DNA of 64,000 nucleotides. It comes from Faecalicatena contorta. GTDB lineage: Bacteria > Bacillota > Clostridia > Lachnospirales > Lachnospiraceae. Below, in pieces: positions 35,500 to 45,067 of the stretch. Both the position numbers and the translations under genes were made by a program. The DNA lies in assembly GCF_003149105.1 (NCBI RefSeq), contig NZ_QGDS01000004.1, positions 1-64,000 on the forward strand, read 5' to 3'. Each line of letters begins with the position of its first letter. Position 1 is the first letter of the stretch. Under the pieces are notes generated by a model. The model was not told the origin of the DNA and did not search any database. It saw nothing but the letters and a program-made list of their open reading frames with translations.

Positions 35500-37059
35500 C
35501 TATATTATACTCATGTTTTCTTTAAAAATCAACAGCTTATCACCAGGCTTTATACAATCTGATTCCAGTCCGTTTATTTCCTTTATTCCCTCTATTGTAG
35601 TCATGTAATCTTTCGCGAGATTCCAAAGCTCATCTCCCTCTTTTACAATATATCCCACAATTCCCGGACGTTTTTCCATTTCTTCCATAGATATAGGAGT
35701 GAGTTCCACATCGGTAATCACCTGCATATGGACCGGTTTCCTCATAAATGTGTCAAATGCCAGGACAGCTTTCACTTCTACCGCCTCACTGCCAGCAAGG
35801 TTTACAGATAATTGTTCTACGTGATAAGAAATATTGTAGCGTGCGTCAGCGGTCATCCCCGGGCACTCCAGCAAGTAAGAAAACGGCATAATTCCCTGCC
35901 AGCTTCCGAATGGCGCAGCGTCATCCGCTTTCAGATATAAGAAAGAAATATGCAAAATTCCTTCTATTTGAATTCCGTCATCGGTCAGCTCCATATGCTC
36001 TATCTGCACACTGCCGTCGCTGTGGCAGATTTGCAGTACATCATCCTTTAACTCCGGAAGAGACAAGCGTTCTGACACTTTGCATTTTGAATAATTTTGA
36101 ACAAGCAGTTCTTCGTAGACTGCATCTCTTGTATCAAAATTACAGTTCTGCTCCAAAGAATACATGTCTTCCAGCAGCTCAACTTCTTCTTCCTGATAAA
36201 TATTCATGCGCAGGCTTAGTGTTCCCTCTATCCCCAGAACACGCATTTCCCCGTCTTCATCCATGCGGACATCCACAAGTGTGTCTTCCAGGTTGTTGTG
36301 GACATAATAATACATTCCTTCCTCCGCACCGGCGCACTCAATCCTGCCTTCATAGGGAACGCTTTGTTCCAGCCAGTCCGTCTTTCCGTCCTCTGACTTA
36401 TACATGCAGAATATAAGCAGTTCACCCTTTATCTGCATTTCATCCTGCCCCAGCCTGATTTCTAATTTTCTGCTGCCCACATCCGTCAAAAGAAGCTGTC
36501 CGATACTCTCCTTTGTGCCAGGGAGGGTAACCTCTTCTTTAATCCGGTATGTATCTTTCTTCGTTGTGTGCAGTTCCAGAAGATTTACATTTTTCATTTT
36601 CTTGTGAATCGGGACTGAACAGTCCACATCTACGGTGGTCTCCTCATCTTCCAGCTTTTCCCTTCCGATTTCCATCTCTATCATAGCCCGGATACTTAAC
36701 TTTCTGGAATGAACCAACGTTGCGGCAAATTCTATACGAATGTTCTGTATGAAATAGTTTTCCATTTCCCCGCCGTCCGTATACACCATCTCTTCAAAAG
36801 GAATTTTTCCTTCCAGAACTGCAGGCTGTGGATCACCTGTTGCTGTCAAATAAAGAATCTGAAAATATAATTTCCCGGAAATGCGTATGTAATTCTCAAC
36901 TAATTTGATATCTTCAATTTTTATCGTTCCGGTCCCTCTGATAATCTGCTGTACATCATCCTTTGCGTCTGGAACGTTGTAATCCTCATCCAGGTAAAAC
37001 TGGTCAAAGGTCCGTTTCCCCTCCTGTGTGTAATGAATCGGCTTCTTGATTAATTCCAT
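35500..37059 (-). CDS. DUF3794 repeat protein with C-terminal LysM domain (spore coat type)
   Basis: 519 residues. Several DUF3794 beta modules occupy most of the protein (recurring pattern DAKDDVQQIIRGTGTI and LPELKDDVLQICHSDGSV near the module starts); a LysM domain closes it: GYIVKEGDELWNLAKDYMTT and GDKLLIFKEN. This architecture is common in sporulating Clostridia and resembles coat morphogenetic proteins (SafA/SipL-like). SipL of Clostridioides difficile binds SpoIVA through its LysM. Start: the ATG at 37059 follows GAGGAGG with proper spacing; an ATG six bases upstream touches that site. Function by architecture only. Confidence 0.85.
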   Translation of the reverse strand: MELIKKPIHYTQEGKRTFDQFYLDEDYNVPDAKDDVQQIIRGTGTIKIEDIKLVENYIRISGKLYFQILYLTATGDPQPAVLEGKIPFEEMVYTDGGEMENYFIQNIRIEFAATLVHSRKLSIRAMIEMEIGREKLEDEETTVDVDCSVPIHKKMKNVNLLELHTTKKDTYRIKEEVTLPGTKESIGQLLLTDVGSRKLEIRLGQDEMQIKGELLIFCMYKSEDGKTDWLEQSVPYEGRIECAGAEEGMYYYVHNNLEDTLVDVRMDEDGEMRVLGIEGTLSLRMNIYQEEEVELLEDMYSLEQNCNFDTRDAVYEELLVQNYSKCKVSERLSLPELKDDVLQICHSDGSVQIEHMELTDDGIQIEGILHISFLYLKADDAAPFGSWQGIMPFSYLLECPGMTADARYNISYHVEQLSVNLAGSEAVEVKAVLAFDTFMRKPVHMQVITDVELTPISMEEMEKRPGIVGYIVKEGDELWNLAKDYMTTIEGIKEINGLESDCIKPGDKLLIFKENMSII

Positions 37060-37071
37060 ATGCATCCTCCT

Positions 37072-37479
37072 CTAATCAAAAACAACATTTTTTGCTATAT
37101 ATTCCATTCTTACCACTACATAAGGGTAAGTCGTCACATCTTTCGTCTTTTCCCCCTTTTCAGGGCCCAACAGATTCGTATGTATATAAACAGCATTTTC
37201 TGTTTCATAAAGTCCTGTCACTTCCACACTGTACCCACTTTTCGGCTGGGGGCCATATCCTTCTGCAATAAACAGATACCCCTGGTCCGCATATGTGAGC
37301 TTAAATGGCAGTTCTCTGCTTTCCAGAATTGCCTGCTTTAGTTCATTCGGTACCCTCTCCTTATCTATAACAGTAAACTCCAAATCCCGCAGCTTTTCGG
37401 TTTTCTGTGGCCGCGAAATACATCCCGTCAGCATCAGCACAAGCAAAAACCCCGCCAGATACAATATTTTCTTCTTCAT
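37072..37479 (-). CDS. PrcB-like lipoprotein
   Basis: 135 residues. Lipoprotein signal MKKKILYLAGFLLVLMLTGC with lipobox LTGC. The remainder resembles the C-terminal domain of PrcB (protease-complex subunit): GYLFIAEGYGPQPKSGYSVEV and VYIHTNLLGPEKG, ending YPYVVVRMEY. PrcB domains accompany a serine protease in Treponema and occur alone in Clostridia. Start: the ATG at 37479 with GGGG 7 bases ahead. It precedes the DUF3794-LysM gene by 12 bases, so the two are probably co-expressed, possibly in sporulation. Confidence 0.8.
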   Translation of the reverse strand: MKKKILYLAGFLLVLMLTGCISRPQKTEKLRDLEFTVIDKERVPNELKQAILESRELPFKLTYADQGYLFIAEGYGPQPKSGYSVEVTGLYETENAVYIHTNLLGPEKGEKTKDVTTYPYVVVRMEYIAKNVVFD

Positions 37480-37704
37480 ATCCAATCCCCGCGGTATATT
37501 CTCATTATTATCTTATTATGTAAATGTCCCGATTATTCTTTTTTCGGTACTGCATATAACTAGTCTGAAGCAGAACCTTTTTTATCCGTTTCCTCTATAA
37601 AAACTTACGTTTTCTATTGAATATTCCTTACATTACTTGTTTTTTAATGTCTGCTTTTGTATAATTACAAATGCATGACATTTTAAAGAAAAGAGGTTCC
37701 TCTG

Positions 37705-38439
37705 ATGTTCCGGTTTATATGTATTTCAATTTTTTTGGTTTTATATTTAATTTTCTCTATTCCTGTGTTTTTGGTGGAATGGATTATTGGAAAATTCAGC
37801 CGCAGTAAGCGGGACTACAGCTCCCTGCGCGCCGTACAATGGGCATTTCGTGTGATGTTGAAAATGACCGGTGTCCGGACCACCATCATCGGTGCGGAAA
37901 ACATTCCCGATGAGCCGGTACTTTATATCGGCAACCACCGCAGTTTTTTTGACATTCTGCTTACTTACAGCCGGTGCGAACGCTTGACCGGATACGTTGC
38001 CAAGAAAGAAATGGAGCATATTCCGCTGCTCTCCACCTGGATGCGTTATCTGTACTGTCTGTTTTTGGACCGTGAGAATCCAAAAGAGGGGTTGAAAACT
38101 ATCTTGCAGGCTATTGATTATATTAAAGAAGGAATCTCTATCTGCATTTTTCCGGAAGGTACGAGAAATAAGGGAGAGGAACTGAGTATGCTGCCGTTTA
38201 AAGACGGGGCTTTTAAAATCGCGGTTAAAACAAACTGTGCTATCGTACCGATATCTCTGAATAATACCTGCGCTATATTTGAGAAGCAGTTTCCGCGGAT
38301 TAAGAAAACTCATGTAATAATTGAATATGGAAAGCCTATCTATCCAAATGTTTTGGACAAGGAAGATAAAAAGCATATCGGTAATTATGTACAGAATATA
38401 ATCCGGGAGACGATTCACAAAAATGCAGACTTGGTATAA
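37705..38439 (+). CDS. plsC: 1-acyl-sn-glycerol-3-phosphate acyltransferase
   Basis: 244 residues. Adds the second acyl chain to form phosphatidic acid. An N-terminal membrane segment precedes the acyltransferase motifs: NHRSFFDILL (NHx4D), FPEGTRNKGEEL (glycerol phosphate site) and VPISLNNTCA. Membrane-associated. First gene of the plus-strand block; 50 bases before the interrupted GGDEF gene. Confidence 0.92.
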   Translation: MFRFICISIFLVLYLIFSIPVFLVEWIIGKFSRSKRDYSSLRAVQWAFRVMLKMTGVRTTIIGAENIPDEPVLYIGNHRSFFDILLTYSRCERLTGYVAKKEMEHIPLLSTWMRYLYCLFLDRENPKEGLKTILQAIDYIKEGISICIFPEGTRNKGEELSMLPFKDGAFKIAVKTNCAIVPISLNNTCAIFEKQFPRIKKTHVIIEYGKPIYPNVLDKEDKKHIGNYVQNIIRETIHKNADLV

Positions 38440-38489
38440 TCTGCCCGGCCATGCTGAGGATACAGTGATAAGAAAGAGGTGAAAGCTGG

Positions 38490-39629
38490 ATGCAGAATCC
38501 ACCTATTATCCAAATTCAAGAGGAAGATGCAAGAATCGAAGACCGCTGGATGGAATTACACAAAAGAATCAATCTTTGGTCTGTACTTACTGCTTTTTGA
38601 GTAGAACTATTAATGTTTTGGGTATTATACCGTTTGGATATTCCAACGTCAACGATACCAGTTTATATATTCAAATATATTGTGTCTCCCGCAGTACTGA
38701 ATTTAATAGCAGTCGGCATTTTATATTTAGTGCTTCAAAACAGTAAAAGCAGAACTCTGAAAAAATATGCAGTATCTCTTTGCCTGGTTGTGATTTGTTT
38801 CATCCTGCTTATTGTCCATAATATCTTTCCGGCTCTCCATATGCTGTTTGGAATCCCAATTATACTGACCACAGTATATGGGGACTACCGTCTTACGACT
38901 ACAACGGCACTTCTTGGCCTGATTACGGAAATAGTGGGAGAATTACTGATTTTCTGGGATCCGGATAAAGTCAGTATTTTTAAGGACAGTGAGGGAGTCA
39001 TCAATTTCGGGATTACTCTGGCGATACTGATTTTTATTTATGCTATTTCATTAGTCGTCCTTTATTATGAGCGGCTAAAAAATGAAGCCAGTGTCAGAAG
39101 AGAAATAGAACGGTTCCAGCTAAAGACAAAGCTGCTGAGTGACACCCTGACTTCTCTTTACAACCGTACAGCCTTGCAGGAACATTTGGATGCGATAGAA
39201 AGCAGTCGTGATAATTTTATATTTGCCATGATTGATGTGGATGATTTCAAAAAGATAAATGATACGCTGGGACATATAAGAGGCGATGATTTTTTGAAAG
39301 AATTTGCCGCCATATTAAAACAGTACAGTGAGCCCCACCCGGCATTCCGCTTTGCAGGGGACGAGTTCTGTATTTTATTTAAAAATGAGCCTATGGAAAA
39401 TGTTTTAGAAACATGTCATGGCATCCAGCGGGAGCTCATGGAGATTAAGCATTTTGAGGACTTCCGGGGAGTCACCGCCAGTTTCGGGATTGCCCGTTAC
39501 GAGCACGGCATCACTACCCTGGAACTGCTTGAACATGCTGACCATGCACTGTATGAATCCAAAAAGAATAAGGGCAGCATCACCATCTATCAGGCTAGTG
39601 ATGGTGCATTGGAAAACTGTCATACCTGA
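38490..39629 (+). pseudogene. Diguanylate cyclase (GGDEF) gene interrupted by an in-frame TGA
   Basis: An ATG at 38490 with GAGGTG ahead opens 36 codons (MQNPPIIQIQEEDARIED... WSVLTAF) and meets TGA at 38598-38600. The same frame then continues without any other stop for 342 codons: six membrane segments to about 39080, a helical linker, and a GGDEF domain with LTSLYNRTALQEH, DVDDFKKINDTLGH and the catalytic loop RFAGDEFCILF (AGDEF in place of GGDEF). The gene is thus intact apart from one nonsense codon between the cytoplasmic leader and the first membrane segment. An internal ATG at 38613 might restart translation, but no clear ribosome site precedes it. Confidence 0.85.
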
Positions 39630-39785
39630 ATACAAACTCTTTTCCTTTTACTTTCTTTTTACATATGTTATACTTGATTCCATAGAAAATGAAAGTGAAA
39701 AACAAACTTTTCACTGCGGTTAAATTTACATGTCACTACCCAAAAAGTTCAGAATGAATATTGATGACTCAAAAGGAGATTATTT

Positions 39786-41240
39786 ATGGGTGCGCAAAAT
39801 CTTACACTGTTGACAGACCTGTACGAGCTGACTATGATGCAGGGCTATTTTGAAACTCAGGAAAATGAAACCGTTGTATTCGATGTATTCTTCCGAAGTA
39901 ACCCAAACAGAAGCGGGTACTCTATTATGGCAGGACTGGAACAGGTCATTGAATACATTAAAACCCTGCATTTTTGCTATGAAGATGTAGATTACCTGCG
40001 GGGACTCGGTATATTCAGCGAGAATTTCCTCCATTATCTGAGCGGCTTCCATTTCAGCGGAAGCATCTATGCAATTCCTGAGGGGAGTGTCATTTTCCCA
40101 AAAGAACCAATCCTGAAAGTGGTTGCTCCTATCATGGAAGCACAGCTTGTTGAAACTGCAATTTTGAATATTATCAATCATCAGTGTTTGATTGCGACAA
40201 AGACCTCCCGTGTTGTTTTTGCCGCCCAGGGTGACGGTATTATGGAGTTTGGCCTGCGCCGTGCCCAGGGGCCTGACGCCGGTCTGTATGGTGCAAGAGC
40301 CGCTATGATCGGAGGCTGTGTAGGTACCTCTAATGTACTGGCAGGCAAGCTTTTTAACGTCCCGATTATGGGAACGCATGCCCATAGCTGGATTATGACT
40401 TTTAAGGATGAATATACTGCTTTTAAAGAATACGCAAAGCTATATCCGAATTCATGCACTCTTCTTGTAGATACTTATGACACCCTGAAATCCGGTGTTC
40501 CCAATGCAATCCGTGTCTTCCAGGAGCTGCGTGACGAGGGAATAACCCCAAAATCCTACGGTATCCGTCTCGACAGCGGTGATTTGGCATATCTGTCCAA
40601 AAAGGCACGCGCCATGCTGGATCAGGCTGGTTTTACAGACGCCTTTATTGCTGCATCCAATGATTTGGACGAGCTGTTAATCCACGATTTGAAGATGCAG
40701 GGTGCTGCAATCACCTCATGGGGAGTAGGCACAAATCTGATTACATCCAAAGACTGCCCTTCTTTCGGTGGTGTGTATAAAATGGCAGCTATACAGAATG
40801 AGGCGGGAGAATTCATTCCCAAAATTAAGATTTCAGAAAATGTTGAAAAGATTACAAATCCGGGTAACAAGACAATCTATCGTGTATATGATAAAAAGAC
40901 CGGTAAAATCCGGGCAGATTTGGTTTGTTTCGTTGATGAAGTTTATGATACCAACCAGGAGCTTTTACTGTTCGACCCCAATGCAACCTGGAAGAAAACC
41001 CGGCTTCCCGGAGGCAGTTACACTATGCGCGAGATGTTAAAGCCCATATTTATTCACGGTGAATGTGTATACAAATCACCATCTGTCATGGAGATTGCAG
41101 AATATTGCAAACAGGAGAAAGATACGCTTTGGGACGAAACAAAGCGTCTGTTCTATCCTCACCGGGTTTACGTAGACTTATCCCAGAAGCTTTATGATAC
41201 AAAGACAAAGCTTTTGAACGATATGAACAAGGAGTATTAA
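39786..41240 (+). CDS. pncB: Nicotinate phosphoribosyltransferase
   Basis: 484 residues. Converts nicotinate and PRPP to nicotinate mononucleotide for NAD salvage. Family pattern LLTDLYELTMMQGYF at the N-terminus, FGLRRAQGPDAGLYGARAA split over the active site, GTHAHSWIM with the phosphorylated-His region, and RLDSGDL (GIRLDSGDLAYLSKKAR). Ends with CKQEKDTLWDE and a C-terminal domain of the longer, clostridial type. Followed 18 bases later by ddl in the same direction. Confidence 0.95.
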   Translation: MGAQNLTLLTDLYELTMMQGYFETQENETVVFDVFFRSNPNRSGYSIMAGLEQVIEYIKTLHFCYEDVDYLRGLGIFSENFLHYLSGFHFSGSIYAIPEGSVIFPKEPILKVVAPIMEAQLVETAILNIINHQCLIATKTSRVVFAAQGDGIMEFGLRRAQGPDAGLYGARAAMIGGCVGTSNVLAGKLFNVPIMGTHAHSWIMTFKDEYTAFKEYAKLYPNSCTLLVDTYDTLKSGVPNAIRVFQELRDEGITPKSYGIRLDSGDLAYLSKKARAMLDQAGFTDAFIAASNDLDELLIHDLKMQGAAITSWGVGTNLITSKDCPSFGGVYKMAAIQNEAGEFIPKIKISENVEKITNPGNKTIYRVYDKKTGKIRADLVCFVDEVYDTNQELLLFDPNATWKKTRLPGGSYTMREMLKPIFIHGECVYKSPSVMEIAEYCKQEKDTLWDETKRLFYPHRVYVDLSQKLYDTKTKLLNDMNKEY

Positions 41241-41258
41241 AAAGGAGATTTTATTGTC

Positions 41259-42311
41259 ATGAGAATTATTGTATTAGCCGGAGGACTCAGCTCAGAACGC
41301 GACGTGTCACTTTCCTCCAGTGCAGGTATCTGTAAAACATTATTGGAAAAGGGACATGATGTATTTTTGCTGGATGTTTTTCTTGGTCTGGACTATGACC
41401 CGGACCGTTTAGAGGAAGTTTTCAAGCTTCCCGGACATGGACTTGAGATTGCAAAAAGCATCAGTACCGACGAGCCTGATATTGAAGCAATCAAGGATTC
41501 CCGCCCCGGCGAATCCAATTGTTTCCTTGGACCGAATGTGATTGAACTCTGCCGTATGGCTGATATTACATTTTTGGGCCTCCACGGGGGAGAAGGCGAA
41601 AACGGAAAATTGCAGGCCACTTTCGATTTACTCGGAATTAAGTATACCGGCCCGGATTCACTGGGCTGTGCCATTGCTATGGATAAAGGCTTTACCAAGC
41701 AGGTATTCCTGCAGTCAGGCATTGATACTCCCCAGGGGGTAAGCCTTCATAAAGATGTCTCTGACAAATCTCTGGAATCACTGGGGCTGCAATTTCCGGT
41801 AGTTGTAAAACCATGTTCCGGCGGCAGCAGCATCGGTGTTTATATTGTAAACATTCAGGAGGAATACACACATGCCCTGTCCAAATCCTTCCGGTATGAG
41901 GACGAGGTTGTTGTTGAATCCTATATCAAAGGACGTGAATTTGCCTGCGGTATCATAGACGGCGAGGCGCTTCCTCCCATTGAAATTATTCCGAAAACGG
42001 GCTTTTTTGATTATGCCAACAAATATCAGGACGGAGCCACTCATGAGGTCTGCCCCGCCGACATCAGCCGGGAAATCTCTGAAAAAATGCAGGCTCTTAC
42101 AGTAAAAGCTTATCATGCGTTGAAACTGAACGTATACAGCCGGGCTGATTTTCTCCTGGATGATGAGGGAAACCTTTATTGCCTGGAGATGAATACTCTT
42201 CCCGGCATGACTCCCGCCAGCCTTCTTCCAAAAGAAGCTAAAGCTGCGGGCATAGAGTATGGTGATTTATGTGAATTGATTATCCAAAAATCCCTGAAAG
42301 CAAGATATTGA
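41259..42311 (+). CDS. ddl: D-alanine--D-alanine ligase family protein
   Basis: 350 residues, ATP-grasp fold. Forms D-Ala-D-Ala for peptidoglycan. GGLSSERDVSLSS at the N-terminus, FLGLHGGEGENGKLQ, VVKPCSGGSSIGV for ATP binding, and LEMNTLPGMTPASLLPKEA at the metal and product site. The SerGluArg of the first motif is as in Ddl. No Phe or Tyr/Lys evidence for a D-Ala-D-Lac variant could be judged. It is directly followed by murF, whose product uses the dipeptide. Confidence 0.93.
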   Translation: MRIIVLAGGLSSERDVSLSSSAGICKTLLEKGHDVFLLDVFLGLDYDPDRLEEVFKLPGHGLEIAKSISTDEPDIEAIKDSRPGESNCFLGPNVIELCRMADITFLGLHGGEGENGKLQATFDLLGIKYTGPDSLGCAIAMDKGFTKQVFLQSGIDTPQGVSLHKDVSDKSLESLGLQFPVVVKPCSGGSSIGVYIVNIQEEYTHALSKSFRYEDEVVVESYIKGREFACGIIDGEALPPIEIIPKTGFFDYANKYQDGATHEVCPADISREISEKMQALTVKAYHALKLNVYSRADFLLDDEGNLYCLEMNTLPGMTPASLLPKEAKAAGIEYGDLCELIIQKSLKARY

Positions 42312-42334
42312 TGTAGTAAAGGATGGTATGTACC

Positions 42335-43705
42335 ATGAGAAATATGACATTAAAAGAAATTTCCGTCGCATGCGGCGGCATTTATTATGGGGATGAAGAA
42401 AGTTATTATAAGGAAGTCAGCAGTGTTACCATAGACAGCCGTAAGATTCAGAAGGATTGTCTTTTTATAGCAATCCGGGGTGCACGTGTAGACGGGCATA
42501 TGTTTATCCCCCAGTCTATTCATGACGGTGCATTATGTGCCGTATCTGAAAAGCGTATAGAAAATGCTGCATATCCTTATATTATGGTAAATTCCTGTGC
42601 CCAGGCACTCAGAGATATTGCAGAGCACTACCGCCGTTCCCTTCGCCTGAAGGTGGTGGGAATATCAGGAAGTGTGGGCAAAACAAGTACAAAAGAAATG
42701 ATTGCCTCCGTTGTCAGTCAGAAATATAATATGTTAAAAACAGAAGGTAATTTCAATAACGAAATCGGCCTCCCGCTCACCATTTTTAACATTAAAGAAG
42801 AGCATGAAGTTGCCATACTGGAAATGGGAATCAGTGATTTCGGTGAAATGGAGCTGCTGGCCAGAATATCCCGGCCCGATATCTGTGTTCTCACAAACAT
42901 CGGCTGTGCACATCTGGAGCAGCTAAAGTCCAGAGAAGGCATTCTGAAGGCAAAAACAGAGATGTTTTTATTTATGAATCCACAGGGAAGCATTATCCTT
43001 AACGGGGATGATGATATGCTTCAGACCGTCACTCCTGCTAACCGGATTCATCCCATATTCTTTGGGTTCGGCCCCCAATGTGGATATTCCGTTAAAAATG
43101 TAGAGAACCTGGGACTGAAAGGGACATCTGCAACATTCCTCACCCTTGATTCAGAATTTACAGCACATATTTCTGTTCCGGGAGAACATATGGTTTACAA
43201 CGCCCTGGCGGCAGTTGCCGTAGGACGTGCCCTTGATATGAGCGATGAAGAAATCAAACGGGGAATTGAGGCACTGGTGCCTCTTGCAGGCCGTAACAAT
43301 CTGATTGAAACCCCACTCTTGACCATCATTGATGACTGTTATAATGCCAACCCCGACTCCATGAAAGCATCCTTAGATGTTCTCAGCCAGGCAGATGGAC
43401 GTACTGTTGCTATTTTAGGAGATATGTTTGAACTGGGGCCGTCAGAACAGGAGATGCACTACGAGGTAGGGCAATATGCTGCGAAAGCCGGCATCAGCCA
43501 GCTCATCTGTATTGGTACTCTCTCTGAGGAGATTGCCCGGGGTGCTGCAGGGGAAAATCCAGATATAGACATCTACCATTATGAAACAAAGGCTGAATTC
43601 CTGGAGCATATAGACTCTCTGATAACAGCCCGCGATACAGTATTAGTAAAAGCTTCCCATGGAATGGAATTTCCTGAAATCGTAGAAGCTCTGAAGGCGA
43701 GGTAA
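42335..43705 (+). CDS. murF: UDP-N-acetylmuramoyl-tripeptide--D-alanyl-D-alanine ligase
   Basis: 456 residues. Adds D-Ala-D-Ala to the muramoyl tripeptide. Mur ligase pattern: ATP loop GISGSVGKTSTKEM, then NFNNEIGLPLT, ILEMGISDFGEM, NIGCAHLE, and YNANPDSMKASL for the adenine site. Start: the ATG at 42335 (MRNMTLKE) is better spaced to AAAGG than the ATG at 42323, which touches it. It overlaps neither neighbour, and the HAD gene begins 3 bases after its stop. Confidence 0.94.
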   Translation: MRNMTLKEISVACGGIYYGDEESYYKEVSSVTIDSRKIQKDCLFIAIRGARVDGHMFIPQSIHDGALCAVSEKRIENAAYPYIMVNSCAQALRDIAEHYRRSLRLKVVGISGSVGKTSTKEMIASVVSQKYNMLKTEGNFNNEIGLPLTIFNIKEEHEVAILEMGISDFGEMELLARISRPDICVLTNIGCAHLEQLKSREGILKAKTEMFLFMNPQGSIILNGDDDMLQTVTPANRIHPIFFGFGPQCGYSVKNVENLGLKGTSATFLTLDSEFTAHISVPGEHMVYNALAAVAVGRALDMSDEEIKRGIEALVPLAGRNNLIETPLLTIIDDCYNANPDSMKASLDVLSQADGRTVAILGDMFELGPSEQEMHYEVGQYAAKAGISQLICIGTLSEEIARGAAGENPDIDIYHYETKAEFLEHIDSLITARDTVLVKASHGMEFPEIVEALKAR

Positions 43706-43707
43706 TT

Positions 43708-44517
43708 ATGGATTATCAAATGCTGGTACTTGATTTGGACGGTACGTTGACCAATTCTAAAAAAGAAATTACGGAACCTACAAGAAACGCTCTTATTGAA
43801 TTACAGCAGGAAGGCAAAAAAGTGGTACTTGCAAGCGGCCGCCCTATTAATGGTGTGCAGCCTCTTGCAGAAGAATTAAAGCTGGACCAATATGGGGGCT
43901 ACATCCTTTCCTTTAACGGAGCACGCATTACCCGCTGCTATGACGGGGAAGTACTTTACAGCCGGACACTGCCGCCTGAGGTTATACCTGAGGTATGTGC
44001 AATTACCGCCTCTTTTCCTAATCTGGATGTCCTGACATATGAGGGAGAGAATATCCTGTCCGGTATTACCCCCAACGAGTATACCCAGCGGGAAGCTTTC
44101 ATTAATAAAATGCCGGTGGTGGAGGTTCCTGACTTTGTTGACTACCTGCAATTCCCGATAAACAAGCTGCTGGTCACAGGAGATCCAGCCATTGTAAAAG
44201 AGGCAATGGCTGCCATGAAGAAGCATTTTCACACATATCTTAATGTTTATCTCTCAGAACCATTTTTTCTGGAAGTCATGCCTAAGAGCATTGACAAAGC
44301 CTATTCTCTTCAAAAGCTGCTTAACAGTCTCGGGATGACTGCCGATCAGATGATATGCTGCGGTGACGGATATAATGATGTTTCTATGATTGAATATGCA
44401 GGACTGGGAGTTGCCATGGAAAATGCCCAGGATATTGTGAAAGATACTGCTGATTTTATTACCCGGTCCAATGATGAAGACGGAATTTTATACGTCATTG
44501 AAAAGTTTATGAGATAG
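43708..44517 (+). CDS. HAD superfamily phosphatase, Cof-type
   Basis: 269 residues. The four HAD motifs are visible: LDLDGTLTNSKKEI (nucleophile Asp), SGRPINGVQPL, KLLV...Lys region, and CGDGYNDVSMIEYAG. The C2-type cap lies in the middle. Cof-type enzymes dephosphorylate sugar phosphates, pyridoxal phosphate or FMN; the substrate cannot be predicted. The start is 3 bases after murF, which suggests coupling. Confidence 0.9.
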   Translation: MDYQMLVLDLDGTLTNSKKEITEPTRNALIELQQEGKKVVLASGRPINGVQPLAEELKLDQYGGYILSFNGARITRCYDGEVLYSRTLPPEVIPEVCAITASFPNLDVLTYEGENILSGITPNEYTQREAFINKMPVVEVPDFVDYLQFPINKLLVTGDPAIVKEAMAAMKKHFHTYLNVYLSEPFFLEVMPKSIDKAYSLQKLLNSLGMTADQMICCGDGYNDVSMIEYAGLGVAMENAQDIVKDTADFITRSNDEDGILYVIEKFMR

Positions 44518-44533
44518 AAGAAAGGGGATTGTT

Positions 44534-44887
44534 GTGAACCCACATGATTTTTATGAGGCAATCGGCGCTTCTTATTCCAACGCGCTGCGCCGTTTGTCAG
44601 ATGACGAACGTATTTCAAAATACCTGCATATGTTCCTGAAAGATACCAGCTTTCTTCAGGTAAAAGAGACTATCGAGAAAAAGGATTACACAAATGCTTT
44701 CCGGGCCATACATACTCTCAAAGGCCTGTGCCTGAACCTGGAGCTGACACCCCTGGCGGAAGCGGCTTCCGAGCTGACGGAATTTCTCAGACAAACGCCT
44801 CTGGATACTCTCGATGAGAAAGCCTTGAACAAAAAATACAGCAAAGTAGATGCTGAGTATCATAAAATCCGGACTCTGTTAGAATAA
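44534..44887 (+). CDS. Histidine phosphotransfer (Hpt) domain protein
   Basis: 117 residues, all helical. The Hpt signature is FRAIHTLKGLCLNL, with the phosphorylatable His60, followed by LAEAASELTEFLR. Such proteins relay phosphate between hybrid kinases and response regulators. GTG start at 44534 with AAAGGGGA ahead. No kinase or receiver gene is adjacent, so its partner is unknown; the orphan regulator at 9370 is a distant possibility only. It ends just before the palindromic element copy C. Confidence 0.85.
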   Translation: MNPHDFYEAIGASYSNALRRLSDDERISKYLHMFLKDTSFLQVKETIEKKDYTNAFRAIHTLKGLCLNLELTPLAEAASELTEFLRQTPLDTLDEKALNKKYSKVDAEYHKIRTLLE

Positions 44888-44889
44888 CA

Positions 44890-45014
44890 AAGAGTTTGCA
44901 AAGCAAACTCTTGCGCCTGAGTTGGCCGCATAGCGACATCTACCTCTTACAACCCAGTGCAATCCCCCGGAGGGTTTTTATATAATAAGAAACGTAGTTT
45001 CTTATTATATAAAA
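44890..45014. repeat. Modular palindromic element, copy C
   Basis: It begins 3 bases after the Hpt gene: a 10-bp stem AAGAGTTTGC/GCAAACTCTT (44890-44899 with 44903-44912), the GGCCGCATAGCG and CAGTGCAATCCCCC middle blocks, and a 17-bp AT-rich stem (44976-44992 with 44998-45014). Same module order as copies A and B; closest to copy A. Confidence 0.75.
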
Positions 45015-45016
45015 TG

Positions 45017-45067
45017 ACAACAGCCAGAACCCCCTGTTTTTAGGAAGATTCCAGCTGTTGTTGTTTT
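45017..45067 (+). terminator. Terminator between the Hpt gene and the convergent EamA gene
   Basis: ACAACAGC (45017-45024) pairs with GCTGTTGT (45054-45061), followed by TG then a T-run. The right arm lies inside the last codons of the convergent EamA gene. Confidence 0.6.

Noticed and set aside
38490-38612. TGA in the GGDEF gene as a selenocysteine codon
   Set aside because: It lies just before a membrane segment, away from any active site, and I see no obvious SECIS-like hairpin directly after it. A nonsense mutation is simpler.
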